The notes under the pieces: model-generated
Seen by the model: the letters and a program-made list of their open reading frames with translations, nothing else
Told to the model about the DNA's origin: nothing
Databases searched by the model: none
Program-made: the position numbers and the translations under genes
Shown: positions 9,680 to 19,807 of the stretch, piece by piece
How the letters are laid out: every line of letters begins with the position of its first letter
Position numbering within the stretch: position 1 is the first letter of the stretch
NCBI GenBank assembly: GCA_964036045.1
Contig: OZ038383.1
Coordinates: 110,953,188 to 111,017,187, forward strand
Length of the DNA: 64,000 nucleotides
Direction of reading: 5' to 3'
Origin: Eutreptiella sp. 'Long Island Sound 2002'
Taxonomy: Eukaryota > Euglenozoa > Euglenophyceae > Eutreptiales > Eutreptiaceae

Positions 9680-12383
9680 CTGGGCCTCGGTTGCCTTCTG
9701 AGCGAACCAAGTGCAAGTGGCGTGCACGTACCAGTGGTGCGGACTGAACAAACACCCACCGTGCAACCTACCGACACCCAGGAGTGAACAACCGAAGTGT
9801 GCAACGTGCCCTAGGCGCTTAGTGAACTAGGGCAATGCTGTGCAACGTGCCAAACACCAAAGAGTGAACAACCAACAGCCTTTGTGCACGTGCCAAACAA
9901 CAACACACGCAACAACAAAAAGCTGAAACCCAGGATTGACTGAGATGGGTGCCCTGGTGCATGAGATGGCAGCTCTGTTGACTGAGATAGCAGCTCTGCT
10001 GGCTGCCTGGGCAAACAACAGAGGATTACTCAGGCTGGCCAACCCCAAAAGACCGCAGAGTGACCAACCGCGGAGACTGCACAAAATGGATAACCATGCC
10101 AAACAAATTGAGGCAATCACCTCAGAGACAGGTTACACCTGTCTTTTTAACTTATACTTGGGACTGTGGCAGCGCTTAGAGGCCGGCGAAGCTGCTGGCA
10201 AACTGGACGAAGGTGACGGAGGCGTCGCCAAAGCCACTGGGCGCGTTGATGAAGGCAGCGCGGCTGTTGGCGTGTGCTGCGCTGCTGATGTTGTCGGTGG
10301 TGTCACCGATGATGGTGGCGTTGGTGCAGCGGGCAACGACTCTACGCCCTTGGCTGGCAACGGCAGCGAAGGACACGTCAACTTCGGTGGAGGCGACTCG
10401 GATTTAGGCGCTCCGCTTGGCGACGCACTAGCACAGGTGTCCAAAGGCGTGGCAGGAAAAGACCTCTCGTCGGTAGGTAAAGACGACCGTAGCGGAGCGA
10501 CTGTAGCAGGCGGAGGCAAAGATGGCGAGCGAGATGTTGGCGCTGTCGTTGTGGAAGCTGGCGTGGACGCCGTTGTCACCGGCGATGCTGGCGGCGGTGA
10601 TAGAACAGGCTCAGACGAAGGGCGACAAAGAATCCCCTACGGATGAGAGGAGTGCATTGTTGAGGGAGGAGTGCATAGCCCGAAAGGCAAGGGCTATCGC
10701 TGATGGCGTCCACGGCGTGGCAGCTCTCGCTGAAAGGATGAATGGTTCCAAGTTGCCGTCAGTGACTCCGATCCCAACCCATGAACAGGGGTTTGTTGTC
10801 ATGTTATGCTGCAAAATGCACTCCATTGGCGCTGCGATCAGAAGTTTGTCTTTTTGTTAGCCCTACGCCCAAAATACTGTGCTGCAAAAAAGGTTTTGTC
10901 GACAATATCACCAGACATGGAGGAAACGTTGCAGCAGACATACACAAGACCATGAACACGATTGTTAGGCTTGTCCAAACGACAAATAAATCAGATCACA
11001 TCATTGTCTGCATGGACGATAGAAGTACATGTGTGGATTGTCGTATAACACCAACAAGCAGTCCTAATCTCGATTGAATGTCCACATGTCTACAAACTAC
11101 CGATGTGCGCGCATCCGCTGCGCAATAGTGCAAGCGTTGCACAGGGCCATTACACCGGGCCGACACTGTATCTCTACCCAGGTTGAATTGTTCGAGAGCC
11201 AACAACAGCACATCATGCAGTTGTGTTGCTCGAAACATATGAATAATGCTTTCTGTTTCTTCTGGAAAGTGATGGTCTAGCGTATGCTAACCCTCCCTTC
11301 TCGCTGCTGGCGAAGGTTCTAACGAAAATGGCTTATGAGGGAGGAAGGGTTGTCATGTGTACCCCTGACTGGGGTTGTTCAGGTGAGCACGCTTATTGGC
11401 GCCAATTGCTGGACCGAATGACGGTGGGAAGAGTGCAACTCCCCGACGGTCCCATCTATGTGCCTGAGGCTTCGGACACAGCAATTCAGGCCACTAAATG
11501 GGCCAGTTTCTTATCCATTGTTGATGGATCCCTCAATCCTGTACCCCCGTGTGATCTGGACCAGGTGCTACTGAAAGAGGTCACGGCCGAAAATCGTGGC
11601 TTGACCCTTTTTGCTGTCAAAAAACGATCTCGTGAGCACATTTCAGCCACAGTTACAGACGATCTGGAACCTGCTGCTGTGAAGGTGGATACTGACGACC
11701 AACTATCTGAAATCGCCAGCTCTTTTCCCGCTGTTGATCCCAGCTGTGTTGAACTCAAACACAGTGCCTTCTTGGCCCAGCTGTTGCTGGAGGACGTAGA
11801 CCTGGAGTCAAGCTCAGAACAAACTTCCCCTGTTGGGAAACCTGTGCTGCACATGCAGTATACTTGCTCAGGTGAACCCGTGGCTCAGAATCCTGACGCT
11901 CTGGCGCGGCTTGCTTCTAATAACATGCCACTGTCAGAGCATGTCACTCAGGAACTCTGACGACTGTTGTACCTGAGGGCAGAAAGTATTGAGCGCCACG
12001 AACGGCTTCAATACCTCAGACTGACCTGGAAATCCTCCATTTGGTCTGGGGGAGACGATGAGTCCTACACGCTACCTGACCCGGAGATACCCCTAGTGTA
12101 TTCTCGGCACTATGGGCAACAATGTTCCCCTGGGTGGATGATAGCTGAGTACCTGCCGAAATTGCTGATTGGCAGAAAAAGAATGAGCGTGGTAAGAGCA
12201 ACCTCCATGCTGAGGTGGATTTGTGGCAGAAAATTCAGAGTCTAAACCTTGACCCCGACTGAAGAAACTGCTCCTGACCTATGAAGAGGTGTTCGGCGCC
12301 TTGACGCCTCCCCTGTGCTGCAAAAAAATGGTTCGGATGAACCTGAAACTGAAACCTGCATTTCAGAAGACGCGAGTGAGACG
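9680..12383 (+). repeat. Duplicated 2.7-kb block, copy X2
   Basis: This is the second copy of 1,498-4,201 (offset 8,182). It includes the 207-bp repeat at 10,862-11,068 and the decayed pol from 11,092. On its right the sequence flows without a break into the pre-reverse-transcriptase part of element A pol, up to the element B insertion at 12,499. Confidence 0.9.
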
Positions 12384-12498
12384 TCGTTCCTATCCCGCTC
12401 TTCAGGAACAGGTTGAGGAAATTGAGCGTCACCTCCAGGAATGCATTGATGCTGGCCTGGTTGAAGAGTATAACAAGGGGGACTACCCCCATCACTAC
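11092..12498 (+). pseudogene. Element A pol remnant, second copy, up to the element B insertion
   Basis: It has the same content as 2,910-4,201: the methyltransferase-like domain with NPPF, an acidic linker, a stop at 11,958-11,960 and frameshifts. It continues past the duplicated block to the start of the reverse transcriptase, with the conserved EEIERH helix and an ECIDAGLVEEY motif. It stops at 12,498, where element B begins. The interrupted reverse transcriptase resumes at 26,723. Confidence 0.85.
12494..12498 (+). other. Target-site duplication ACTAC, left copy (element B)
   Basis: ACTAC lies immediately before the LTR start AGTAAG. ACTAC follows the 3' LTR at 26,723-26,727. Removing B joins the interrupted pol sequence exactly as in the homologous B pol near 17,331. 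Confidence 0.8.
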
Positions 12499-13206
12499 AG
12501 TAAGAAAAAGTCACTGCCATGTCTTTCTCGGAGGGCTTGATCCAGGCTAAGCCCCCCTTAAAACCCTTTGTTGATGCTAAGACAAACTTAAGTGTTTTTA
12601 TCTCTCTTTTGTTGCCTAAAGTACACTTTCTCAAAGTAACTAGGGTTGTGACCCTAGCCCCCCATGATGTTCACCCCTACCACTCAACTGAGTGGAGGTA
12701 CCTTCCTTCATGGAGGATATACCGAAATAAAACAGGCATTTCATGCTTTAGGCCTTGGAGGTTAAGCCTAGTGGTCTCCCACCCCAAGACCCCTATACTC
12801 AATTGTTTCTACCACTTATTGTGGTCCTACTTTGTAACTGTTTCTGAATTCAGTTGCTTGGCCAAGTCATTTTCTGTGTGGTCCTGACATCTATGCCCCT
12901 CAGTCCTAACCAGCACCATTTCACCCAAAAGAGTGCACATGAAGTGCCTAATGCAACCTCTGAGGCAAGAGTCAGACCAATTTTCATATAAAATCTTTTG
13001 TATTATCCATTTGTGATTGAATCTATGTGTATAAACCTGCTTTGTCTATCTGCAGCCCTTCTGTGTTACACTGGATTCAAAAACCAATCATTGATTCGAT
13101 CCACATCCTGTTCTTGCTCTACTTGCTGCTTTGGTTTGGGTTTTCAACTACAAAACCTGCAGGAATACATCAAAATATCTAGGGCATAATTCAAGGACAT
13201 CTTTCC
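12499..13206 (+). repeat. Element B 5' LTR
   Basis: About 708 bp, offset 13,516 from the 3' LTR, roughly 99 percent identical. The termini are AG...CT (AGTAAGA at the start, TCTTTC at the end), not the usual TG...CA; they form a short imperfect inverted repeat. A TATA-like word CATATAAAAT lies at about 12,986. The last base is uncertain by one position. Confidence 0.92.
12984..12994 (+). promoter_or_regulatory. Candidate TATA box in the element B LTR
   Basis: TCATATAAAAT lies about 485 bp into the LTR and about 220 bp before its end, a suitable place for a U3 promoter. The same word is conserved in the 3' LTR at about 26,500. This is sequence resemblance only. Confidence 0.35.
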
Positions 13207-13218
13207 GGTAGCAGAGAC
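13206..13218 (+). other. Element B primer-binding site (initiator tRNA-Met type)
   Basis: CGGTAGCAGAGAC directly follows the LTR. It matches TGGTAGCAGAG, the complement of the 3' end of eukaryotic initiator tRNA-Met (CUCUGCUACCA), except at the first base. Element G has the perfect version. Confidence 0.65.
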
Positions 13219-13288
13219 AGTCCCTTGTGACCTTTTGAACCGACCCTGAGAAGAAGTGCAACACAAAAAGCTCAACAACAAGTTCATC

Positions 13289-15484
13289 ATGTCCACGCCA
13301 AGCCTCAGGACCTGGCCCATCAGAACTGTCCAAGTGCAAATGGGCAGCATGGCCCACCCCATGAGTGAACCACCATACAAAGCACCACAACATCTCAGTG
13401 GCGCATCTGGGTCCCAAGGAGATCCAGCACGCAGAAGGGCGGAAGAAAATAAAGGCCTTACCACCGAGGCCTTAGCACCACACGGTGGAGACAGCTTCAG
13501 TCACCTCCACAGACGTGTGGCTGCCTCAGTATCCAGATCCAACTGCCCGGCTTCATCCTCAACAGCGATTGAAGGCCCTGAGGAGTATGAGGAACTGAGG
13601 AAGAAGATGGATGAGTACATCCTACATGAGGAGTACTGCAAATCCATCCGTGGGGAAGATGTAGAGGAGCCATTGGCTGTACATGGATCCAGACCACGTA
13701 CAGACCTAGGGTCCTACGCGCACTCTGGTCCTCCGTCCACTGCATCCCTGCCAAGACGACTAAGACCTGAGTATCCAAGACCATGCTGTCCAACCCCAAG
13801 GGCTCCCGAAGTGGGCCCGACACGAGTCGAAGAACAACATCATCCACGGCCAACCTACGGTGCCCTGGATCATACGGCCGAGCTGTTGGCCAAACTCCTG
13901 TCTGGATCAGAAGATCCAGATGTGACGGCCCTATCGGAGGCCATTACGGCTAAACTGGGTATTGCAGAACCCTTACCCAAGCCAGAGTTGCCCTCTCTCT
14001 CTCCAGGACTGAGTACCCTGGCCGAAGATCTCAAGAGATCAAGGGTCTCAAGGCTGTTGCCTAAGGTCACCTGCCCCAGCCCCTTTCACCCCCGTGCCAG
14101 GACAGGGCCTATGGCTGATCTACAGGACGTGCCTGTCACAGAGATTGAGAGAAGAGGCCTGTCAGCCCTGGCACCTCTTGCCGGCGTGTCGCCTTCAGGC
14201 CTAACTCCGGGGGGTGGGAAGACGGGCAGACCAATTGCCCAGGCGAACATCCAGCTGGAACTGCCGGAGTTCGACCCCAAAAATCTGCCCGAATGGGCAG
14301 AAGAATTTGCAGAGTTCCTTTTGTTGACTGGCCAATCCCATGTGGATGTGGCCACCAAATGTTCACTGCTAAAACGCTCATGCAAAAAGAAGTTTTTGCA
14401 AAAACAGGTGAAACAGATTGTGAAAACCTGTTCTACCTGGGCAGAGGTACTCCTGAGGTTGGAGAAAACATTCCCAGTCTATGAGACTGACCTCAGCGTA
14501 CGCACACAGATCGAGGAGCTACCCATGCTCCCTGAGTATCCATCCGCTGCGCGAATTTCGGAGTATGAGTGCGACTTGGAGTACTTGTTTTCGAGGATGA
14601 ACGTGGGCTCCTACGGAGCCACTGAGCCCCACCTGTGGCTCATGAGTAAGATCCCCCAGCGTACGTGGGATGATTGCCGCTCCACCTCTGAGAGGAAGAG
14701 CAGGACCCACTCGTACGATGATCTGGTTGATCTCTTGATTGAGCTAGCTCTTGAGAGAGAGAATGACTCCCACATGGAGAAATTCCTCAAGAAGCATTTG
14801 GGACGAGGTGGTACCCCTACCCCCGAGCGTGGCGAAGGGAAGGGGCATAAAAATCCCACCAACACCAACCAGGGAGGTGGTAAAGGCAGGGGCAACCTAC
14901 GTGCCATGAACGAGGTTAAACCTGATGCAGGTACACCCCCCCTGTTCTACTGCAGACCTGTCAATGACAAGGGGGGACCTTGTCATGCCTCTGACTGCGA
15001 TCTCCGCAGTGGCTGTATGCTGCAGATGAAACGTCAGCAGCATACCAAAGATGGGAAAACTGTGACCCATCAGGACCATTTCAGGTGTACCATCACCTGT
15101 GGTTACTGTGGCAAACGTCGTCACTACGAGGACGAATGCCACGTCAAGAAACGCGAGAGTGACAAAGTCAAGCGTCAGGAGGCGGAACGCCAGAAGACCC
15201 AGACGCCCGCCAGAAATCCCCCAAATGGGGATAAAGGTGGTAAAGGAGGTGGCAAGGGGGGTGGCAAAACTGGACCCCCTAACCCCCAGAGGCGCTCATC
15301 AGCGCCCGTTGCTACACCCACTCCTGCTGCTACACCCGCTCCTGCCGCAGGTGACCCTAAGAAATGCCCCCAAGGGGATAACGCTACCCCTGAGGGGAAT
15401 AATTCCAAGAAGAGGCGCTTGGCCTGGATGGCCAAGTCCCTCATGGCGGCAGGGGTGGATGTGAAGTTCCCTGATGAGGAATAG
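13289..15484 (+). CDS. gag: Element B gag polyprotein (capsid and nucleocapsid)
   Basis: The structural protein of the virus-like particle, predicted to act in the cytoplasm by packaging element RNA. The frame is open from 13,256, but I chose ATG 13,289 because the decayed A copy starts at the equivalent ATG (203); this gives 731 residues. The first 300 residues are polar and probably disordered. Residues near 325-520 form the capsid-like region: a hydrophobic FDPKNLPEWAEEF motif followed by helices. A perfect CCHC zinc knuckle (C-x2-C-x4-H-x4-C, CGYCGKRRHYEDEC) lies at 15,098-15,139, preceded by extra cysteines (CHASDCDLRSGC). A Lys/Gly-rich, Ala/Pro-rich tail follows. The UAG stop at 15,482-15,484 is followed in the same frame by pol. 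Confidence 0.92.
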   Translation: MSTPSLRTWPIRTVQVQMGSMAHPMSEPPYKAPQHLSGASGSQGDPARRRAEENKGLTTEALAPHGGDSFSHLHRRVAASVSRSNCPASSSTAIEGPEEYEELRKKMDEYILHEEYCKSIRGEDVEEPLAVHGSRPRTDLGSYAHSGPPSTASLPRRLRPEYPRPCCPTPRAPEVGPTRVEEQHHPRPTYGALDHTAELLAKLLSGSEDPDVTALSEAITAKLGIAEPLPKPELPSLSPGLSTLAEDLKRSRVSRLLPKVTCPSPFHPRARTGPMADLQDVPVTEIERRGLSALAPLAGVSPSGLTPGGGKTGRPIAQANIQLELPEFDPKNLPEWAEEFAEFLLLTGQSHVDVATKCSLLKRSCKKKFLQKQVKQIVKTCSTWAEVLLRLEKTFPVYETDLSVRTQIEELPMLPEYPSAARISEYECDLEYLFSRMNVGSYGATEPHLWLMSKIPQRTWDDCRSTSERKSRTHSYDDLVDLLIELALERENDSHMEKFLKKHLGRGGTPTPERGEGKGHKNPTNTNQGGGKGRGNLRAMNEVKPDAGTPPLFYCRPVNDKGGPCHASDCDLRSGCMLQMKRQQHTKDGKTVTHQDHFRCTITCGYCGKRRHYEDECHVKKRESDKVKRQEAERQKTQTPARNPPNGDKGGKGGGKGGGKTGPPNPQRRSSAPVATPTPAATPAPAAGDPKKCPQGDNATPEGNNSKKRRLAWMAKSLMAAGVDVKFPDEE

Positions 15485-18400
15485 GGGGGCGGCTCCGAAG
15501 ATGAGGACTTGGTTTTCTGGATCCTCGTGAAAATCGGGGATCAGGTTTTTCGAGCAGTGCTTGATACCGGTGCAACACTTTCCATAGTGGCCTGGCGCCT
15601 GCTTAAAACTTTCAAGAAAACTAAGACCGTGGCCATAAGAGTAGGGGATGGGCGTACCATCCATTCCTTGGGGGGGGTCGGTGTGACTATATGTCTGGGC
15701 GACGAAACCGTGACCCAATACTGCAGAGTGTTGGACACTGACGCCTTTGACATCGTCTTTGGCACCGACTTTCTACGAAGAAACCCCCAGGTAAAAATGC
15801 TATCCCTACAGCGTCCCTATTCTTTGCACTGCGACTTTGGCAGTGGGCTATTCTCCGTACCTTTGAAGCTGTCAGGACGAAAAGAGTCTGGACTGCGCTA
15901 CGCAGCCAAGACGAACTATCGTACTGAAAACTACCAATTGGCCCGTCACGTTCTTGAAAATGGACTGGCGGCCCTTCAGGTAAACCTGGATGAGATCCAG
16001 GTGGAATTGTTTGCGAGCCAACAACAGCACATCATGCAATTGTACTGCTCGGAGCAACTGAACAATGCTTTCCGTTTCTTCTGGAAAGCAATGGGCCTAG
16101 CGTATGCTAACCCTCCCTTCTCCCTGCTCGCGAAGGTTCTAACCAAAATCGCTTATGAGGGAGGAAGGGTTGTTATGTGCACCCCTGACTGGGGTTGCTC
16201 TGGTGAACATGCTTACTGGCGCCGTATGCTAGATCGAATGACCGTGGGAAGAGTGCAACTCCCCGACGGCCCCATCTATGTGCCTGAGGACTCAGACACA
16301 GCTATGCAGGCCCCTGAGTGGGCGAGTTTCCTGTCCATCGTCGATGGATCTCTCAATCCTGTACCCCTGTGTGACCTAGACCAGGTGCTACTAAAAGAGG
16401 TCATGGCCGAAAATCGTGGCCTGACCCTTTATGATCTCAAAAATCGATCTCCTGAGCACCTATCTGCCACACTTACAGGGTGTGAATCTCCCGATGACTA
16501 TCTGGAACCTGCAGCTGTAAAAGAGGATGCTGACGACCAACTGTCTGAGATCGCCAGCACTATTCCCTCTGTTGATCCCAGCTGTGTTGACCTAAAACAT
16601 AGTGCTTTCCTAGCCCAGCTGTTGCTAGAGGAAGTAGATCTAGAGTCAACCTCTGAACACGCTTCCCCTGTTGGGAAGCCAGTGCTACACATGCTGCCTG
16701 TGCACACAGGTGAACCCGTGGCCCGGAGTGCTGATGCTCTGGCGCGGCCTGGTGCTAATAACATGCCATTGTCTGAGCATGACACTCAAGAACTCCGGCG
16801 GCTGTTGTACCTGAAGGCCGAAGGTATTGAGCGCCAAGAGCGGCTGCAATACCTCAGACAGACCTGGAAATACTCCATCTGGTCTGAGGAGGACGATGAG
16901 TCCTATACGCTGCCTGATCCTGAGATATCTCTAGTGTATTCTCTACACTATGGGCAGCAATGTTCCCCTGCGTGGGACGATGGTACTGTGCCTGCCGAAA
17001 CTGCTGATCGGCAGAAAAAGAAAGAACATGGAAAAAGCAACCTCCATGCTGAGGAGGATTTCCTTCAGAAACTCGAGAGTCTTAACCTTGACCCCCGCCT
17101 GAAGAAACCGCTGATAACCTATGAGGAGGTGTTCGCCGCCTTGCCGCCTCCCCTTTCGTGTAAAAAACTGGTCCAGATGGACCTGAAATTGAAACCAGAA
17201 TTTGAAAAGACGCGAGTGAGGCGTCGTCCCTATCCCGCTCCACAGGAACAGGTTGAAGAAATCGAGCGCCAGATTCAAGAATGCATTGATGCTGGCCTCG
17301 TTGAAGAGTATAAACACGGGGACTATCCCCATCACTGGAGTCCCTGTTTCCTTGTTGCTAAACCAGGGTCGACTGCCCTACGTCTTGTTGTAGACCATGG
17401 TGAGGTCAACAAGAAAACCCAAAACCACTCAGGGAGTATTCCTAACATGGAAAACACCCTGGAGCGTATTGCCAAATGCAGGTATAAGACCAAAATGGAC
17501 AAACGCTCTGGTTTCTGGCAGGTGGACCTAACCGCCGCAGCTCAGGAGCTGTTGGCCTTTATAACCCCTAAGGGTCGTGTTTTCAAGTGGAAGGTTATGC
17601 CTTTCGGGGTGGCTAATGCCCCAGCGCTCTTCCAGGAGCTTATGAACAAAATTTTGTACATACTGAGGCGCAGGCCTCTAGTACAAGAGTTGATTTCTCG
17701 GGGTGCAGAAATGGAGGCTCACATCGACGACGTGAGTTTGGGTACTAATACCAAAGAGGACCACGTCCTTCTCCTCCGTGAATTCTTCATTGTCTGTCAA
17801 GAAAACCATCTCCGAATCAAACTCGAAAAATGTGAGTTTATGAAAGAGGAGATGGAGTATTTGGGTTTCGACGTGGGGTATAGCTGGTGGAAACCAGCCG
17901 CGTCTAAGATGCAGCCCCTACAGGACATGCAGATTCGCGATGACCCTAAGAAGGGTCTACAGGATGTGAGGAGTTTTGTGGGCGCCTGTAATTTCTATCG
18001 GTGTCACATCCACGATTTTACTTACTCCTCTGCACCCCTCACTGACCTGATCAAGAAAACTACTGCCTGGAGGTGGACCTCCAGAGAGGAAGAGTGTTTC
18101 CAGGAGTTGAAGAAGAAGATTGCCTCCTCCAACTGCCTGGGAGTGCCCCGCCCTGAGGGCGAGATAGTCCTGATCACTGATGCCAGTGATGTAGGGGGGG
18201 GAGGTACGATCTACCAATGGCAGGAGCTTAACCCCGCTGAACTAACCCACTGCCATTATCGTACTACTGGACTGAACCGTGATGGTTCGTTGAAACATGA
18301 CTATCCTACCAGTGAGTGGCGACTGGTGCCACTGGGACACTGGAATTTGAAATGGAACCAAGCGCGTTCGAACTACAGCACCTATGATCAGGAACTCCTG

Positions 18401-19561
18401 GCCGGTATGTTGGTGCTATCGTCACAATCCCCACTCCTGGGATCTAACCCTATTGTCTGGCTGTGTGACCAGAAGCCTGTGAAGTTCTTTCAGAAGGGCC
18501 CACCACCAGAAAAAGCAAAGCTAAAACTGTGGTGGACTTACCTGAGCCAGTTCAGGCGGACAGTGCATCATATCCCCGGGATTAAGAATGAACTGTCTGA
18601 CTATATATCGCGCAACAACTTCGATGCGCTTATTGATGAGAGCTCTGAAGCGCTCGCCAAAGAGGCTTTCCAGCGTATGGATGTCCAGCTTGACCTGTCC
18701 ATGCGCACTGCTGGAATCCTGGAGGGTTGGAGTCTAACCGACTATCAGTCAGAGTATGAAGAAATTCTCCAAAACCTCAGCACTGGTCTCGAACCCCGTG
18801 TCATTGACGTGCACCAGTGGTATAAAAACAATCAGTACCTCTTCTACGAGGACCGAATTGTGGTGCCTGAGGCACGACTGGATGGGTGCCTACAGTGGTC
18901 CCATCTCAGTTCTGGTCACACTGGCGCTAATCGCTCAGTGGACTTCTTCCGTGAGTGTTTCTACTCTAGTCTAACCCTGACTGAACTGAGGTCGCGTATG
19001 CAGACCATTGTGGATGCTTGTGGCTGTCATGCCAGCAAGCAGAGCGACAGTAGGGATAGGGGCCTGATCTCCAGCTTACCCATACCCTATTGTGCTAACT
19101 CTCTTCTCTACGTGGATTACATCCACGGCCTACCACACTTTGGCGGCTATGATAGTTGCCTCGTGGTCACCTGTGGTCCATCTCGCTTCACCCGTGTGTT
19201 CCCTTGCAATAAGAAAATCACAGGTGAGCAGACTGTGAAAATGTTGGTCGAACAATGGTTCGAACCCTATGGAGCACCTAAGCAGGTGCACTCTGATGAG
19301 GATGTACGCATCCGCAGTGACACTGGGTGGTACAAACGAGTGCTAAATGCCCTCAACGTGGAGGTAACCACAGGTGTGCCCTATACCCACACGTCAAACC
19401 CTCTCTGTGAGAGACAGAACCGTGTGGTGGAGCAAAACTTAAGAATCCTGATGAAACAGGAGCGCACCAAGGACTGGGTACGCCTAGTGCCCTGGGCAGT
19501 GCTGACCATGAACTCACAGCGGAGCTCTTCTACGGGTTTCACCCCCCACGAACTGTTTCAC
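15485..19561 (+). CDS. pol: Element B pol, 5' segment: protease, methyltransferase-like, RT, RNase H, integrase core
   Basis: In frame with gag after UAG; there is no AUG at the join, so it is probably made by readthrough (numbering below from 15,509). Protease: VLDTGAT at 18-24, with a later FGTDFL. Residues about 165-280: methyltransferase-like domain with ELFAS, YANPPF (NPPF at 201-204) and CTPDWG. An acidic linker follows. Reverse transcriptase about 560-790, with active-site HIDD (second and third aspartates near 740). RNase H about 885-1,040 (ITDASD). Integrase: a histidine pair in SHLSSGHTG, an unusual CGC spacing, then catalytic D near 1,201, D near 1,261 and E near 1,300. Element D cuts the gene after the integrase catalytic core; ten or so junction residues then lead to a stop at 19,574-19,576. 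The missing end lies at 22,598-23,312. Confidence 0.93.
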
Positions 19562-19807
19562 GCATGCCCAGGCTGAGATCGCGAGTCCTACAGCTTAGGA
19601 TGCGTCGCGCGCGTGCAGAAGTGAAGGATTTTCAGTGCATGAAAAGTGCTGTTTTGTTGTAGATTAACGTTGAGAATTAATGCATTGTAATTCAGGGTAT
19701 TATTATGTGACAAAGGATTTAACGATCTGGGGATTTTGTGGATTCCGTGTTGGGATTTTGCAGTTTGGCCCTGTATGCTCGTTGTGGACGCCGAGAGCCG
19801 TGGGATC
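19559..19807 (+). repeat. Element D left direct repeat (5' LTR, start truncated)
   Basis: This begins CACGCATGCCC and runs to GTGGGATC. It matches 22,349-22,597. The roughly 9 first bases present in the right copy (TGTAATGGG) are absent, because the joint with integrase sequence falls at a shared CACG. Confidence 0.75.

Noticed and set aside
12519-12887. 122-codon ORF repeated at 26,035-26,403
   Set aside because: It is the same LTR sequence at both ends of element B; its conservation only reflects LTR identity.
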